Source: Liolophura sinensis
Lineage: Eukaryota > Mollusca > Polyplacophora > Chitonida > Chitonidae
NCBI RefSeq assembly: GCF_032854445.1
Contig: NC_088295.1
Location: 3,908,501 to 3,972,500, forward strand
Length of the DNA: 64,000 nucleotides
Reading direction: 5' to 3'
Shown: in pieces, positions 1 through 15,300 of the stretch
Layout of the letters: each line of letters begins with the position of its first letter
Position numbering within the stretch: the stretch's first letter is position 1
Position numbers and translations under genes: made by a program
Notes under the pieces: model-generated
Told to the model about the DNA's origin: nothing
The model's input: the letters and a program-made list of their open reading frames with translations, nothing else
Databases searched by the model: none

Positions 1-375
1 GTTAAGTGAACAGACCGACGTACAGCGTGTTGCTGCTCCCCAACACACGTCCGCTGGCCCACGGAGCTGGAGAAAACAGACCACAGTGGCCTGACGGTAT
101 ATGTCACAGTGTTCAGTGTACGTGAGGAATCAACGAATACAGGTGTCTGACAAGCTATATAGGGCAATCTGCTTTCTTACAGGTATTCGCTGTTAACAGG
201 TAGGCTGCACCCAGAGGCCGTGAACACCTTAAGAGGTATCTTGAGCCGTTCTATCCCCGGGGCACGGCTGTCCCAGATTGTGGCCATAGACTGACCCGTT
301 TCACCTGTGATGCAGTCTGTGTGAGGTATACTCTGAGGTTATAGCTGTAGTTTTGAAAGGCGACTGGGTACAATT
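1..375 (+). promoter_or_regulatory. 5' UTR / upstream region of the ABCG2-like gene
   Basis: This is non-coding sequence before the first ABCG2 ATG. A pyrimidine-rich CTTTCTTACAG at about 171-181 could be the 3' splice site of an untranslated exon, which would place the promoter left of the window. No convincing TATA box or initiator was seen. Confidence 0.3.
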
Positions 376-3300
376 ATGATGGAGTCGTCGTCGAGGAAAT
401 ACCGCATCTCGTCCGCTCTTCCCAGGACTAACTCAGGCTCTCAGGAACCAATGATCATATCTAACGGTTTCCATTGTGACAATCCTACAGCAGTCATGGA
501 GGGCTGTTCCAACCCTGGTCACACGAGCATAGAAATGAAGTGTCTCACAGACCTGGGCCAACAGGCTCCTAAGACAGGAGCCACTTTAACATACCACGAC
601 ATTAACTACCAGGTTCAGGTGCGCAATAAGGGATGCTGTAAAGGCTCATGCCCTAAAAGGATTCTAACAAACATCAGGTGAGTGTATAGTGTTAATGTAT
701 GGGGTAAGATATAAGGAAAGTATAACGGACTACTGCTATAACATGGTGTTTCTGTGTGAAGACGCATTTATATATAACAGTCAAAATGGCAGAGATGAGA
801 TATGTGGTAATGTCTGTATAACGGTCCATGATATCGAGTTGCCAGCGGTTGTTTGTTGTCGTTGATATCACGCCAGGTATACAGACAAAGGTGTGCTGGA
901 CCCGGGCCAAGAGCGTTCGCTGACACAATGCTGACCTTCTCCAGAACACAGCAGTGCCGGGTCCCATACCGCCTTTGTTAATGGGGCTTCCTCGGCGGCA
1001 GTTATAAAGGCTCATTGCATTCTCGTCTATATTGTTATCTTAGGCTTATTCCACACCGATTATATAGCGTGCATGTGCGATTAGCTGTACGTAGGCATAT
1101 GCATACTGTGGGGTGTACAAACAAAGATCGAACCATAAAGTCAGAACCATTGCAATTCTGATGATTGGTGGAGCACTTCAGTAAACAACTGTCACACAAA
1201 GGACAACAAATTGCATGAGATATGCAAATAAATTCAATTTGGGGCCGTCAGTTAAACAGGGTTCAGCAATACAACACAGTCATATCCGTCATAGATAAAT
1301 CTAGCTGGTTCTCATTACAGTTTGGGGAAACAGGTATACGATAATGTCATCTGTTTGTTTAATTTTCAGACATTGAACCATTGTTATATCCCTTGCGAAT
1401 TAAAGTTAAAAGACTACTCAGGTATCGTACTGTAACCCCGACGAAAATCTTTGGCTGTTTGAGGGTTGTAGTTTACAGTAATGTACATGTACAAATACTA
1501 AGTAGGCCTCTCACATGGATACAATAACGATTTACGGGCTGACACTTAAACGCTTGGAAGTTGAGCCTCTGATTTTTAGTCAAAAGGAGGAGAGTTATAG
1601 GTTAAGTGGCAAATCTGCATAGCATCGCAAGAATTCACCCTTTCCCAATACCTACACCTTCACGGGTGAGAAAGGAGGAAATGTGTGTGTGTGTGTTTGG
1701 GGTAGGGAGAGTGGTGGGGGGGGGATAGATGGATACAAATTGTAGTTTAATTGTTACACAATCTAGGGACCTTCACTTAGAACCCGCTGAAGGATAGGTC
1801 AGTGTACTCCATGTGACTAAAATGGACAAACCAGTCGTATATGTAGATAAAACATTTAAACACGACACGCGTGATAATAAAAAACACCATTTGTAACTTC
1901 ACCCATTCAGGTGCACTGACCTTGTATGTGTTTTTAATCAGATCTGCTGTCAGACATGTACAGGCTGTGTTGCATACACCTGGCATAGGACACACACCAC
2001 CCGGTAGCTACATGTAATTGTGGTATATCTCTGCATGTATAAATCCCTTTTATTCGTCTTATCTGCTGAAAGGTGGGCAGCTCAAATCGATAGGTTTGTC
2101 GACTGTGTTCAGGATTGTCCGAGCTGCTAAACGTATATGCGGAAAGACCTGCATTTTATAGGATGCATGTGACATTATTATTGATTGCCTACATGACTGT
2201 CCAAATCATCCGCTACGTGCACATGTGTACGGAAAGGTCTGCAATGTGATCTAGGATGCACGTGACAATGTGTTTGTCTACATGACTGTCAAAGTCGCTA
2301 CACGTACGAGGAGGCCTGGGTGCTACAGAATGCACGTGTCCACAGGTTTCGCCACCCACCATCCACCCCCTCAAAAAAAATAATAAACAAATAAACATTG
2401 GACCACAGATTTAATCTGTATTTTCATTGGGCCTGTTTGTGTTCTACTGGACCAGTAATATATCGAATCGATACATGCGCATGCAGTCGCGTATAAAATG
2501 ACAAATAAAAACACTAAGTTATTAATTTAACGATCGGCTTCCGTCTGTGTTCAACCAAGTTTATACGGAGGTTTCCGTTTAAAGATATCGAGGAAATTAA
2601 CATTATTGTTAAAAGTATTATCCATACGTATTTTTGAGAAGGACGAAAATATCGATTTGATGTATTTTTCGATTGCCTACCTGACTGTTCAGATCGTTAC
2701 ATATACGGAAAGGCCTGCGTGCTACAGGATGTGTCGGTATGTTTGTCTGTTATCCGTAGACTGTCCAGATCGCTACCTATACGGAAAGACTGTCCAGATC
2801 GCTACACATACGAAAAGATTTGCATGCTACAGGATGTGTGTGTCGGTATGTTTGTCGATTGCCTTTAGACTGTCAAGATCGCTACATATACGGAAAGGCC
2901 TGCGTGCTACAGGATGCACGTGTCGGTATGTATGCCTATTATCTGTAGGCTTTCCAGATCGCTACATATACGGAAAGACTATCCAGATTGCTACTCATAC
3001 GGAAAAGTCTGCATGCTACAGAATACACCTGTCGGTATGTTTGTCGGTTGCCTTTAGACTGTCCAGATCATTATATATACGGGGAGGTCTACATGCTACA
3101 GAATACACGTGTCGGTATGTTTGTCGATTGCCTTTAAACTGTCCAGATCGCTACATATATGGGGAGGTCTGCATCCTACAGGATACACGTGTTTGTCTAT
3201 AATCTGCGTTCTGCCCAGACGGTTAAGTATGTAATTACATAATGTTGATCTGAAATATGGTTGCTTCAGGATACGCTTGTCAATATTGCCTGGCCGATTG

Positions 3301-6300
3301 CCTAAATCTATTTAGTCTCCTATATTTGCAATGGCAAGGGGACAGGAACAACACACACTCGCTGATATTATATTTTAGCCCCTAGTTTTCGTTTCTGTGG
3401 TGGGTTTTTTTTGTGTGTTGAAAAAAGCTTGACAGAGGAAACACTATTTCTCTACGTGAGGGCCTGTCAGTAGTCAGTTACTGAGGACTCATCATTTGTA
3501 CGTGTGTGTTATAGAATACGCATGCGTCATTCTGTGGGATTTGGAAATATATTTGTGATACATGATGGCTGAGTAGAATAAAATACAAATGAATTTGTTT
3601 TTAAAAAAGCATCGATAGCCTATGATCATTGTAACTATCAGGACGACTGCCATCTTATGGTTTTAATATCGAATGTTCCTTCAAATTCCCAGAACTTTAC
3701 ATGTGTGCAGCACCCTTTGTATTGCAGTATATGGAAGACTGCCCGTTTAGGGTAATTTTACTCACGGTAATCAGTCAGTATATATATATGTTTCAAAATT
3801 TGGCGGTTAACTGAGCAATTCTTCAGTCAAATGAATGATAAGAGCACATGAGAAATGATTAATAGGCCCCTACTGTTCAGTGAGGAATGAGCTAGCAACA
3901 CCTGTCACAGTGTAGCGAGGAATGATCCAGGAACACTTGTCACAGAGTAGCGAGGAATGATCTAGGAACACTTGTCACAGTGTAGCGAGGAATGAGCTAC
4001 CAACACCACGGTGTAGCGAGAGATGATTTTACAACACCTGTCATGGTTTGGTGACAAAGGATCCACCAACATCTGTCACGATGCAGCGAGTGATGATCTA
4101 CCAATACCTGTCACGGTGTAGCGAGGGGCGATTTTCCAACACCTGTCACGGTGTATCTAGGAATGGGCTACCAACACCTGTCACGGTATAGCGATGAATG
4201 AGATACCAACGTCATGGTGTGGCGAGCGGTGATTTACCAAAACCCGTAAAGGTATAGTGAGGATTGATAACATCTGTCACGGTGTAGTAGGGGGTGATCT
4301 GCCAGTGCTACGGTGTAGCAAGGGGCGATATACTGACATCTGTAGCAGTGTAGCTGGGAGTGACCTAGTGACAAATGATCCACCAACATCTGTCACGATG
4401 CAGCGAGTGATGATCTACCAATACCTGTCACAGTGTAGCGAGGGGTTATCAAATAACATCACAGTGTAGCGAGGGGTGATCAACCAACATCACAGTGTAG
4501 CGAGGGGCGATCTACCAACATCACAGCGTAGTGAGGGGCGATCAACCAACATCATATTGTAGCGAGGGGTGATCAACCAGCATCATAGTATAGGAAGGGG
4601 CGGTCAACCAACATCACAGTGTAGGGAGGGGTGATCAACCAGCATCACAGTGTATGGAGGGGCTATCTACCAACATCTGTAACAGTGTAGCGAGGGTTGA
4701 TCAACGAACATCACAGTGTAGGGAGGGATGATCAACCAACATCTGTGAGAGTGTAGGGAGGGGCGATCAACCAACATCACAGCGTATTGAGGGGTGATTA
4801 ACCAACATCACACTGTAGCGAGGGGTGATCAACGAACATCACAATGTAGCGAAGGGTGATCAACCAGCATCACAGTGTAGGGGGGGGGGGGGCGATTAAC
4901 CAACATCACAGTGTAGCGAGGGGTGATCAGCCAGCACCACAGTGGGGGAGGGGTGATCAATCAACATCACAATGTAGGGAGGGGCGATTTACCAACATCT
5001 GTCACAGTGTAGCGAGGAGTGATCAACGAACATCACAGTGTAGGGAGGGATGATCAACCAACATCTGTCAGAGTGTAGGGAGGGGCGATCAACCAACATC
5101 ACAGTGTAGCGAGGGGCGATCAACCAACATCTGTCACCATTTAGCTAGGAGTGATATACCAATACCTGTTACGCTATAGCGATGAATGAGCTACTAACAC
5201 TTGTCACGACATAGATCTACCAACAGCACGGTGTAGTGAGGAATGATCTAACAACAACTTTCATGGTTTAGTGAGGGATGATCTAAACAACACCTGTCAA
5301 GGTGTAGCGAAGGGTGATCTACCAGCACCACAGTGTAGCGAGGATTGATAGAGGAACACCGTCAGGTATAGTGAGGAATGATTTACCAACACCTGTCACG
5401 GTGTAACGCGGGGTGATCTACCAGCACCTGTCACGATGTAACTTGGAATGGGCTACCACCACCACGGTGTAGCGAGAGGTGACCAACCAACACCACGGTG
5501 TAAGGAGAGAACACCTGTCACGGTGTTGCGAAGCATGATTAACCAACACCTGTCAAGGTGTGGCAAGGGACGATCTACCAACATCTGTCACGGTGTAGGG
5601 AAAGGTAATCTACCAACGACACGGTGTGGCTAGGAATGGGTTACCAACACCTGTCACGCTGTAGCGATTAATGAGATACCAACACCTGTCATGGTGTAGC
5701 GAGAGATGACCTGCCAAGACCTATCTCGGTGTAGCGAGGGGTGATCTACCAACACCTGTCTCGGTGTAGCGAGCGGCGACCCAGCAACACCTGTCACGAT
5801 GTAGCGAGGGGTGACCTACCAAGACCACGCTGTGTTACCAACACCTGTCACGCTGTAGCGATGAATAAGATACCATCTGTCACGCTGTAACGATGAATAA
5901 GATACCAATACCTGTCACGCTGTAGCGGGGGTGATCTGCCAACGCCTGTCACATTAAAGCGAGGAATGAACACTAAAATGTAATGTTACCATTTCACCCG
6001 GTGAAATTTATCCCGTTTTAGACAATTTAGATTTGAATATAAGGCTGTGGGGTCTGATAGTTCCCCAACTGAAGTATTGTTCTTTGAGAATGTCCAGAAT
6101 AGTTGTGCAGTCCTCTGTCTCTAGGAGTAATCAATCTCTTCGACCCGGATCCTTGCCGCACAATTACAGATGCCTATATTGCCTACATACAAATCTCGTG
6201 GTTGATACGCTTGATTAATTATAGTCCTGTTTCGCGTTTATCAATCGTGTCTTAAGTTTTTGAAAAAGATGTTTATCTCCATTTGTATCAACCTGTATCA

Positions 6301-9300
6301 AGAGCAATTTATCAGAACAGACACAGATTCTTGCCCAACAAGTTTACGGCAACGAAGTTTTACGAATCTTATCAGCAAATGTTTTAACAAAAGGGTCGAC
6401 GCAGTCTGTACTGACTTTATCTAGGAGTTGGACAAGGTTCCGCGCCTTCTCTTCCACTATTAAAGGACAAGATCAACGGATTTCGACAGGGCTTCAGTTG
6501 GTTCTAGATGGTTTTTCATAAACGTAAAACCCACGCCCACTTAAATCAGTTTTAATATAAGCTATTAATTAACTAATATCTAAAATGGAAGTGGCGCAAC
6601 AAGAACATAATACTTGTGTCAGCACACACTGTCTGACGACAAGACGGTGCTTTGGGTTATCTTAATGTTGTAAATGGGTCCATGTGGCCGAAAACTGAAC
6701 TATAGGCCTACATGTACCAACACCTTTCACCCTATGGTAGAGAAAAAGGAAATCGACTACACGTATGTCACGGTATGATCTGTGCCACAGGTGATCAACA
6801 CCTGTCAAGCTAAGGTGGGGAGTTTGTTACACGTATAGACTTATATGGCACATATTATCAAGACCTTCCATTCTAAAGTGAGGAGTCAGCCATACGTAGA
6901 ATTATCTTATATGGCACATGACTTATTGCTATGGTGGGGAGTCAGGTATAAGTATATCACCTTATGGTCTGTGGGAAAAACAGCCTTAAATCACGCTATA
7001 GTGAGAGTCAGCTATAGCTAGACTTATGGTATTTTGCCTATGCCACCAACACTTAGGTTAAGTTTTCACGTAACTGTCAATGGAACAACTGACCAACGGC
7101 TTTCATGGTATGGTAGGGAGTGGCCTATACCTATGAATATAACAATACATCATGGCAAATAAACAAGAGCAGTGGCGATAGTGTGATAGTTGGCAAATAG
7201 TCACTCATAAGCGGTGAAATCCGGCCTCTTCTCGAGTTATCGCAGTTGAATTATTTCAACTGTTCGTATAATTCCGTAAAAAAATTTTTTGAAAATTTTT
7301 CGCGACCCTGGATTTGCAATGAGCGCTGAAGAACTCTATATACCATCTAAACAAACAGCTCGCGTAGCCATGATTGATAATCTATAGGATACTAAAGTGT
7401 AGACATATTAATTGCACGGTCCTCCCATTCCTAGCTGTGTGTCTGCGATGTAGATGACTGACTATCGATCGGCTCCCCCACCCCTCAGCAAGACCCGAGC
7501 AGCCGGCACAAACAGAAGCCTGTTCAGGTGAGCACGTCGATGGTTGCTAGGTGATACCTGCACTGATGGGCCGACACACGCCCAGGATCGCTGAATAAAT
7601 TATTACCTTGTCAGCATATATACAGTAAAAGGATGTCGGCCACAGTGCAAGTATCGTTCGGTCTTTTAAACCCACAAAGCGGGTCGAAGAGAGAGCGTCC
7701 GTCACACTCTCTATATATATGACAGCTTAACCAACCCCCGCATAACACTGTTGTGATCCTCTGCCCCACCGCGCGGGAAGTGTGAGATATTATACATTTA
7801 TGTACGCCTTTCACCTGTGGGTTGTTTCGCTTCGTTAGTCACGTGATCAGCCACTTAACGGTTAGCTTTATTCACTTTCTCAAATTCCAATGACGTATCA
7901 TAGCCTGACTTGTTATCAACATGACCGACGACTGATGGAATATGACTGCTTTTGAGCTCACGCCTCGAAATTTCCCTGTTTGTTGTCGATAAGAATATTC
8001 TTGCGACACCCCTGGCAGTCAGTTTTGGGCAAGATGGAACGTACCGTATAATAGCTGCAAGTTTGATTCAATCTATATCTGAGAATTAGAACTACCAGAG
8101 AGAATGTTGCTAACCCGACACACCTAATCTTATTTTCTGAAGGTCATTGTGTATCCGAGCTGAATAACTTGTGTCCATGCTTATACGTCCACCGGCTGTA
8201 CGCTCAGGTATTATATGGGCCTATCGCTTGGTGTTATTGTTTATGTTTACGAGGAAATTGTGAATAGTTAATTCCAGAACAAGCTTTGTTTGTGGACAAG
8301 ATTAAGCGAAGAAAAACGTCACATCGTACCACGTATCTAAACCTCTAGCATACATGGACCGTTTAAAAGAGGAAGTTCTAACTTCCTCGCTTGGCGTTCA
8401 GCATGAAGGGGACAGTGCAACGACTGGTTGACCCGTATCAGTATAATGGCTCGGGCGGGGCAGCTTACTTGCCTTCGGTAAGTCATCTCAGTGAAGCAGA
8501 ACTAGATAAAAGAGGGGTGGAAATCCGTCCTGCAACAAGGAGGCACATTACATACACCCTAAGGATTCCTTCGTCGTCATATGACTGAAAAGTTGTTGAG
8601 TAAGACGTTAAACGCCAAGCACTCACTCACTCACTTACATGGACCGTTGAGTGAAATATTCTTGAGTACGGCGTAAAACACCAATCAAACAAATAAATAA
8701 ATAAATAAATGAATACATGGACCGCTGTTCTGCCCAGTTCATGCCTGCAATTTTGTTATGCGGATGTTTTTAACAATTGATTTTATGCCTTGTTATTGGC
8801 GGATAGCGATTGGAAGTGACATAAGATCGGTCAGCTGACTGTTTGTAACGAAACAGCTATCCATCATTATTTGTCGTTACGGCTTATGTTAGGAGTTTTC
8901 TCCAGTCTGTAACCCGTTCCCTTACACCAGAACATATAAGCGGCGTCTGTGCATTGTAAGCGAAATGTTCTCGAATACTGTGTAAAACACCGATCAAACC
9001 AATACCTCGGTTGATAAAATCTTTGGGTAAGTAGAATTGTACACGTATAATATCATCTACTTTGCCAGTGGAGGCCTATAGGTTAATTCACACATGTGTT
9101 AATGTAATGATATTGTTGGTCTGTTGCAGTGGAAAATGTGGACCCGGCATGAACGCCATTCTCGGTCCGACAGGCAGTGGGAAATCCTCGTAAGTATATC
9201 GGACACCTGAATGTTTGCCTTCCACCTCACTAAACCGTTGAAGTGAACACCTGAACGTTTGCCTCCCACCTCACTAAACTGATAAAGCGAACAACTGAAC

Positions 9301-12300
9301 GTTTGCCTTCCACCTCACTAAACTGATCAAGCGAACACCTGAACGTTTGCCTTCCACCTCACCAAACCGATGAAGTGAACGCCTAAACGTTTGCTTTACA
9401 CCTCACTAAACTGATAAAGTAAACAGGTGAATGTTTGCCTTCCACCTGACTAACCTGATGACAAATAAGTGAATAAATGGTGCTATGAAGCTATAAACTG
9501 CATGCTATCCAGATATTGACAGTGTAATTGCAAATACAGAGTGCGATCTACATACGGACTGATTATATGGTAATTAATGTATTATGAAATATAAACGTGC
9601 AGGATGCTTTTTTGTCTGTTGGTATCCCAGTAAAATGGAACCACGAGTTATTTGATTACATGCCGTTTTTGATCAACTTATCGATGTGTAAACCCACTTG
9701 AGAGACATTGTGGACAATGTGTGTTCACTTCGGGTGTATTTGCAGGTTACTGGATGTCCTGGCGGGTCGCAAGGACCCGGATGGCCTGACAGGAAATATT
9801 CTGATAGATGGGAACAAGGTCCCGCATAATTTCAAATGCATGGTCGGATATGTAGTTCAGGTATGTGGTGGAAACGATTTCATGCACCAATCAGATGTCA
9901 ATAAGAGTATGATTGGAAGGATTTGAAATGATATACACCGAAACATTTTTGATCGTAAGGTGTGAATTACGTGAGCAGGTAATACCAATAGAATAGAGGT
10001 TTTGCTGAGAGCACGCATACTGTGGTTACGTAAGGACGGTGCTGTGATTGTCCGACTGCCTGCGAAAACTCCATTATATGTCCAAGTTTCTGTTTTTACG
10101 CTTTTCCACACTTGACATACAAATGCGTATGTCTAACTATTCATCATCGTAGCTGTATATTTCAGGATGACGTAGTCATGGGAACACTAAGTGTTCGAGA
10201 GAATCTCGAGTTCTCTGCATCCTTGCGTCTTTCTAGTGATGTATCAAACAAGGAACGAAAACAGAGGGTAGATACAACTCTACAGGAACTCGGCCTTACT
10301 CACTGCGCAGATACCAAGGTATGCCGTCATTTTCACCTGGAGTTTTCTTTGTGATGTGTGATATAAACTTCTGATTGCCAGACCATGTACATGTATTATG
10401 TGAGATAAAAGGCCGACTTCTGGTACATGTGTTTTGTATTCAAAAACAAAACTTTGTTTTTATCTCAAGAATGGTATTTGCAGAACACAATTATCACCCG
10501 TCACACTTTAACTCGCCTTTTTCCAGGCTTTGCCTGCAAACAATATCCCCAATTTTCTTCCGTGATTTTATTTCTGATGTTCTCTGTGTATTAAGGTAAG
10601 GTCATGGCTCGTTTTTCAGATTGGTAACGAGTTTATTCGGGGTGTGTCTGGGGGAGAGAGGAAGAGAACTAACATTGGTATGGAGCTGATCATTGCTCCT
10701 CCCATTTTGTTTCTGGATGAACCCACCACAGGCCTGGACGCCAGCACGGCCAACGCGGTCATGCTGCTGCTTAAAAGGTAACTTGATGACACCTGTTGTA
10801 TTCGGTATATGATAATGTCTCCTGCTTTACCAACCGGTCACTTTTTCTGTAGCAGTGCAATTATATTACAGTTCACATCATTTTCGTGTTCACACTGGCG
10901 CTCATTATGTCGAGTCCATTGACCCAGGCTTTTGTTTCTGACGGACTCCGCTGCTGTGTGTTGTAGATTGTCCATGCAAGGAAAGACAATCGTCTTCTCA
11001 ATCCATCAACCACGGTACTCCATCTACCGGCTGTTCGACAACCTCACACTGCTGTCCAAAGGTGAAGTGGTGTACAATGGACCGGCAACAGACGCTCTCT
11101 CCTACTTCGAGTCAATAGGTAAATGTCAGAGAATGTCGTCAGATCACTAGTGGTTGTCTTACATTTGTCAAACAAAATTCATTGTTGTTTTAGATAAAAG
11201 TTATCTCAGGATAAAAAAAATATGTATAGTGTTGTTTTTTTTGTTTTTTTTTGTGAAAATGGAAAACAATGGGCATCATCTGACTACTAAATATAGCTGA
11301 AATGAAAAATTAGAATAGAAGTTTGTGCCATTCCAATACCTCTAAGCCACTATCTATAAGCTAGTTATCCGAATTGTTCCGGACGCAGGCGAAGGTTAGG
11401 TATGTTCTGTTCGCTGTGTATACCAAGATATTGACTGTCTTTGTTCTCTACACCTCCCCCCCCCCCCCCCAGGTTACCATTGTGAGGAACACAACAACCC
11501 TCCAGACTTCTTCTTGGATGTCATCAATGGCGATTCTACCGCTGTGGCCGCCACTGTTGATGATATCAACGGTAAGTTGGAAGGTACGCTACTAACCCTA
11601 TTACGCCTTTTTACGCCTTATGATTTTGCGTGACGTTTTACAAATACCAGGTTCGAACCAGCAGATGACTCATCTCAAAACAGGTTTGTCGCCTGCATGT
11701 GGGACTTTACAATAGGAGGTTTTATTTTTATTTTTCGTAATGTGCCTTCTTGACAGAACTGAGTAGTTTACTTTATAATATGTGTTCAAAATAATTCCGA
11801 ATAATACCGTTGTTCCATAATATTGATTGGAAACATAGTTTAATATAAATACAGTGGTATAATGTCGCATATGAGGGATGAAGGGAGGTTATGTTCCAGA
11901 CACACCAACCATAGTCCAAGTTATTTGTAACCGTCATGAGGAATGGCTCACAACACTTGTTTTGTGTTGTAGGAAACATGAACAAATCAACAGAGAACGA
12001 AGGTGAGCATAGGCAAATAACTTGCCCATTAAACCATGCACAAGAGTGTTGTTTGTTTGCTGATTAAACTGTGCACACGCCATTGATATAGCCGTGTTGC
12101 TGCGTGATCAACGGATTGTTTGTTTTTAACATTTGGCCAAGAGTTCATTTTCTAAATCATATGTTTATTCCATAGTTAAACTTTGTTCTTTCTTTTTTTT
12201 GTTAACTAATATATGGAGAGAATCTGAGTGTCTTACATTAGTGATTAATTCTGTCATTTATGTCAAGTGTAACCCCTTATCATCAGCACTTTACATTTTG

Positions 12301-15300
12301 AATGTTTCTGACCAGTAACGTCACCAAACCTTAATCTGTATAGTGACTCTCTCCTAGGTCAGGTGTTGACCATTTACATGTAAAAGTGAGCCCAAGCTTG
12401 TCATCATGCATCGATCCTTGTTATTGTCTTATGGCCAAGTGAACAAAGTTTCTACTGTTCTGATCTTCCCCAGTGATCTCTTTTGGCGCCCTTTCTCCTC
12501 GGTCTTTCTTACGTCATTACACTGTACTCTCCAGCATAACACACGGCATGCTATTATAAGTTGTAAAAAAGAAAAAAAATTAAACGCGATTGAACTGTAT
12601 GATAATCTGCTTACAAAACCATTCTGTATATACATGGCTGTACAAAGTAGCCTAAGGTCTCATGAACTTATGGGGAAAATGAGTTCTAAAGTTAACCCCT
12701 TCTTCTAGACAGTGTCTTCGACGAAGACGTGAGCGACAGGCGGCACATAGTGGGCCAGCCACTCGTCAGTAAGTAACCTCACCATACTATATGCATATAT
12801 ATCTACATATCCTGTACTAATACAGCGGGCCATCCCTTAGGCGCGCCCTGTATGAGTTATATCCTTATGCCAACACTTGCACATACACACACCCACATGT
12901 TCGTATAGCCCTGGGATGCGGTTGGTTCTGTACAAGTCAGATAGTAAATACAATAGATTTTTGGAAGAATGCATTACTGATCCTTTTATCTATATAGAGG
13001 GTAATGCAGGATATTTTTGGTATTTACGGTATAGACATAGGTGAAAGGGTTGTGGTATATGTCACGGCATGTTAATGGAGATCGGCCCGAACTGCCGCTC
13101 TTATTTGTGGAACATGCCGCATTCACAGACTTGTCTCTGCTAAAAACGCGATAGCCAAGCCGACTTCATCATTCATTCCGCTTCTGTTCTCACTTCATTA
13201 CTCGCCTCTGTAGAGCTTTCTGAGTATACCCTGATGGTTGTCACATTTATTACTACATGTAGTTCTGATGTGTTGTTTTGGTGTGTTGTTGTTGTCCTTA
13301 ACTGTCATTCACTTTCCTGCCTGAGGTATGGGCACCGGCTTCATATATCCAAAGTGATTCCAGCTGGGTTGTGGGTCTGCTATCTTCATGCACACAGTAA
13401 TGCAAATGTCACTTTATTATCATGTATTTAATGATCAGGCGTTTTCTATTCACATTCGATATTATGCTTTAGTTGTTCAACTACTGCCGATAGTCTTTTC
13501 AGCTTAAAAGCTGTTTAAAAAACATTTTTTCAGATTACTGCTAACTATTAAAACATGATTAATACTACGGCTCTTTAAACTGTGGTCGTATAGGTCACAA
13601 CCTTTTCACTGTTAATAACGGTAGTTTCCATTGGAGTAAGTCTTGTCTTAAAAGTCCTTTAAGCCAGCGGTGTCATGATTATACATCTTTTGTTTTCTTA
13701 AGAAGCGACAGATGAATTCCCCATTCAAAGAGAACTAGTTGCGAAGTTCAAGCACTCTCATCATTTGAAAAGGTAAGTGTCCACCGCCCTTTTCTAAAGC
13801 CGCAATGTTGTTTCTAAGCTTGGGTTAATCGCCTGAGATAATTTTACCCTGGGACGTATTTTATTATCGACAACTTATATACTAGCAAGGAACATGACTT
13901 GAATACTCACTCGCCTAGAACACACCTTGCGTCTTTCCATCATCATTGAAAACCGTTGACTGCTCCCCTTTGCATGATTCCGCCCTAATTTCGCACTTTC
14001 TTAGTTCTTAGTGGTGGTTTGTGCTGTACGTCGTTTTAGGAATTGGCCTTGCGATTATTGACATGGAACGTTCATATAGGCTGACGGCTGGTCTATGAAT
14101 GCCTGTTTTGATGTGGGCCTATAGACTTTCACAGCACTGGCGATACCTGCATCTCCGTTGTCTCCACGTCACGGGTGATTCACTGGTGCCTGCTTTTGTT
14201 TCAGACTTCACGAAGAGATCGACCCTGTCCTAAGGGATTTTGAGAATCGAATGACCGCAGGTCAAGACATGTCCGTGAAGCGGGTGGAGTACGCTACTTC
14301 CTTCTTCCACCAGGTAAGGCACTCTTACCGTGTTTTGTAAAGGCGTCATATGGACGAGCATTAACCGTTTGGTACATTTTATAAGATACAAGCCTATAAG
14401 CAGTCTTTCCAACTTCATCTTGTTCTACACAACCGATTTGCAAGGATGTCAGAAATCATAAGCACGTGGGTACCGTTTGTAAAAATGCCATTTTGTCGCA
14501 GTCGTAGAAAGTTTGTGGAGATGCCCCAGCCGGCTTGTGCGAATCCAGGGTTTGTAGCAATGCCATATCGTCACAGTAGTAGGTATGATTTGTAAAAATA
14601 TCATACTGCTACACCAAAGCTTTCTGTGAAACTGAGGTGGCTCTGTTACATACTGTCAGTTTGTATTCTTTGCACCTACGGCCGTTACATTACGTGTTAT
14701 AGCCAATAGACCCATTTATTTGTACCCTTTAATAAGGGTAAGTGCATTGGCCCTGGTCGTTGTTGACGGTATGCTTGTACTTGTTACAGTTACGTGTTGT
14801 CTGTTGGCGAACTGGGACCAACACTTTGCGAAATCCAGGAGAAGGAATTTTACAGGTACGTATCGTGCACGCAAATTCCTGCGTTAGTTTCGGTGTCAGT
14901 CCATGTCCTGGCTGGTGGCTAGGTGCTAGTATGAAAGTCAAGAAATTTATGTATATCCATACATCGGCAACATGCCCCTGTGCGGCTTCTCCCCGTCCTC
15001 GCCCCAGCATAATCTTCACCGCCGCTGATTTTTGGGCCAACCCTAATTAAAGGAAAGTAAATTAACCGTAACAGTTTTATCAGCTGCTAAAACAAGGCTA
15101 CCTTTTTAACATCAAGAAGCACTTGCAAAATTATTTTCTGATTGGATGTGTCTGCTTTATCTGCTGTATATGTAAACCAGGCTAAGACGGCTTTGTAACA
15201 AGCTGAACACTGTTTCCGGTTTCAGATGTGCGTGAACACACTGTTTGGTCTGATTGTCGGAGGAATATATTTCCAACTCGATACCTCAAATGACGTTGGT

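Noticed and set aside
2606..3202. 198-codon plus-strand frame
   Set aside because: Translation of the 78-bp minisatellite; the Cys/Arg/Tyr-rich repeats have no independent support.
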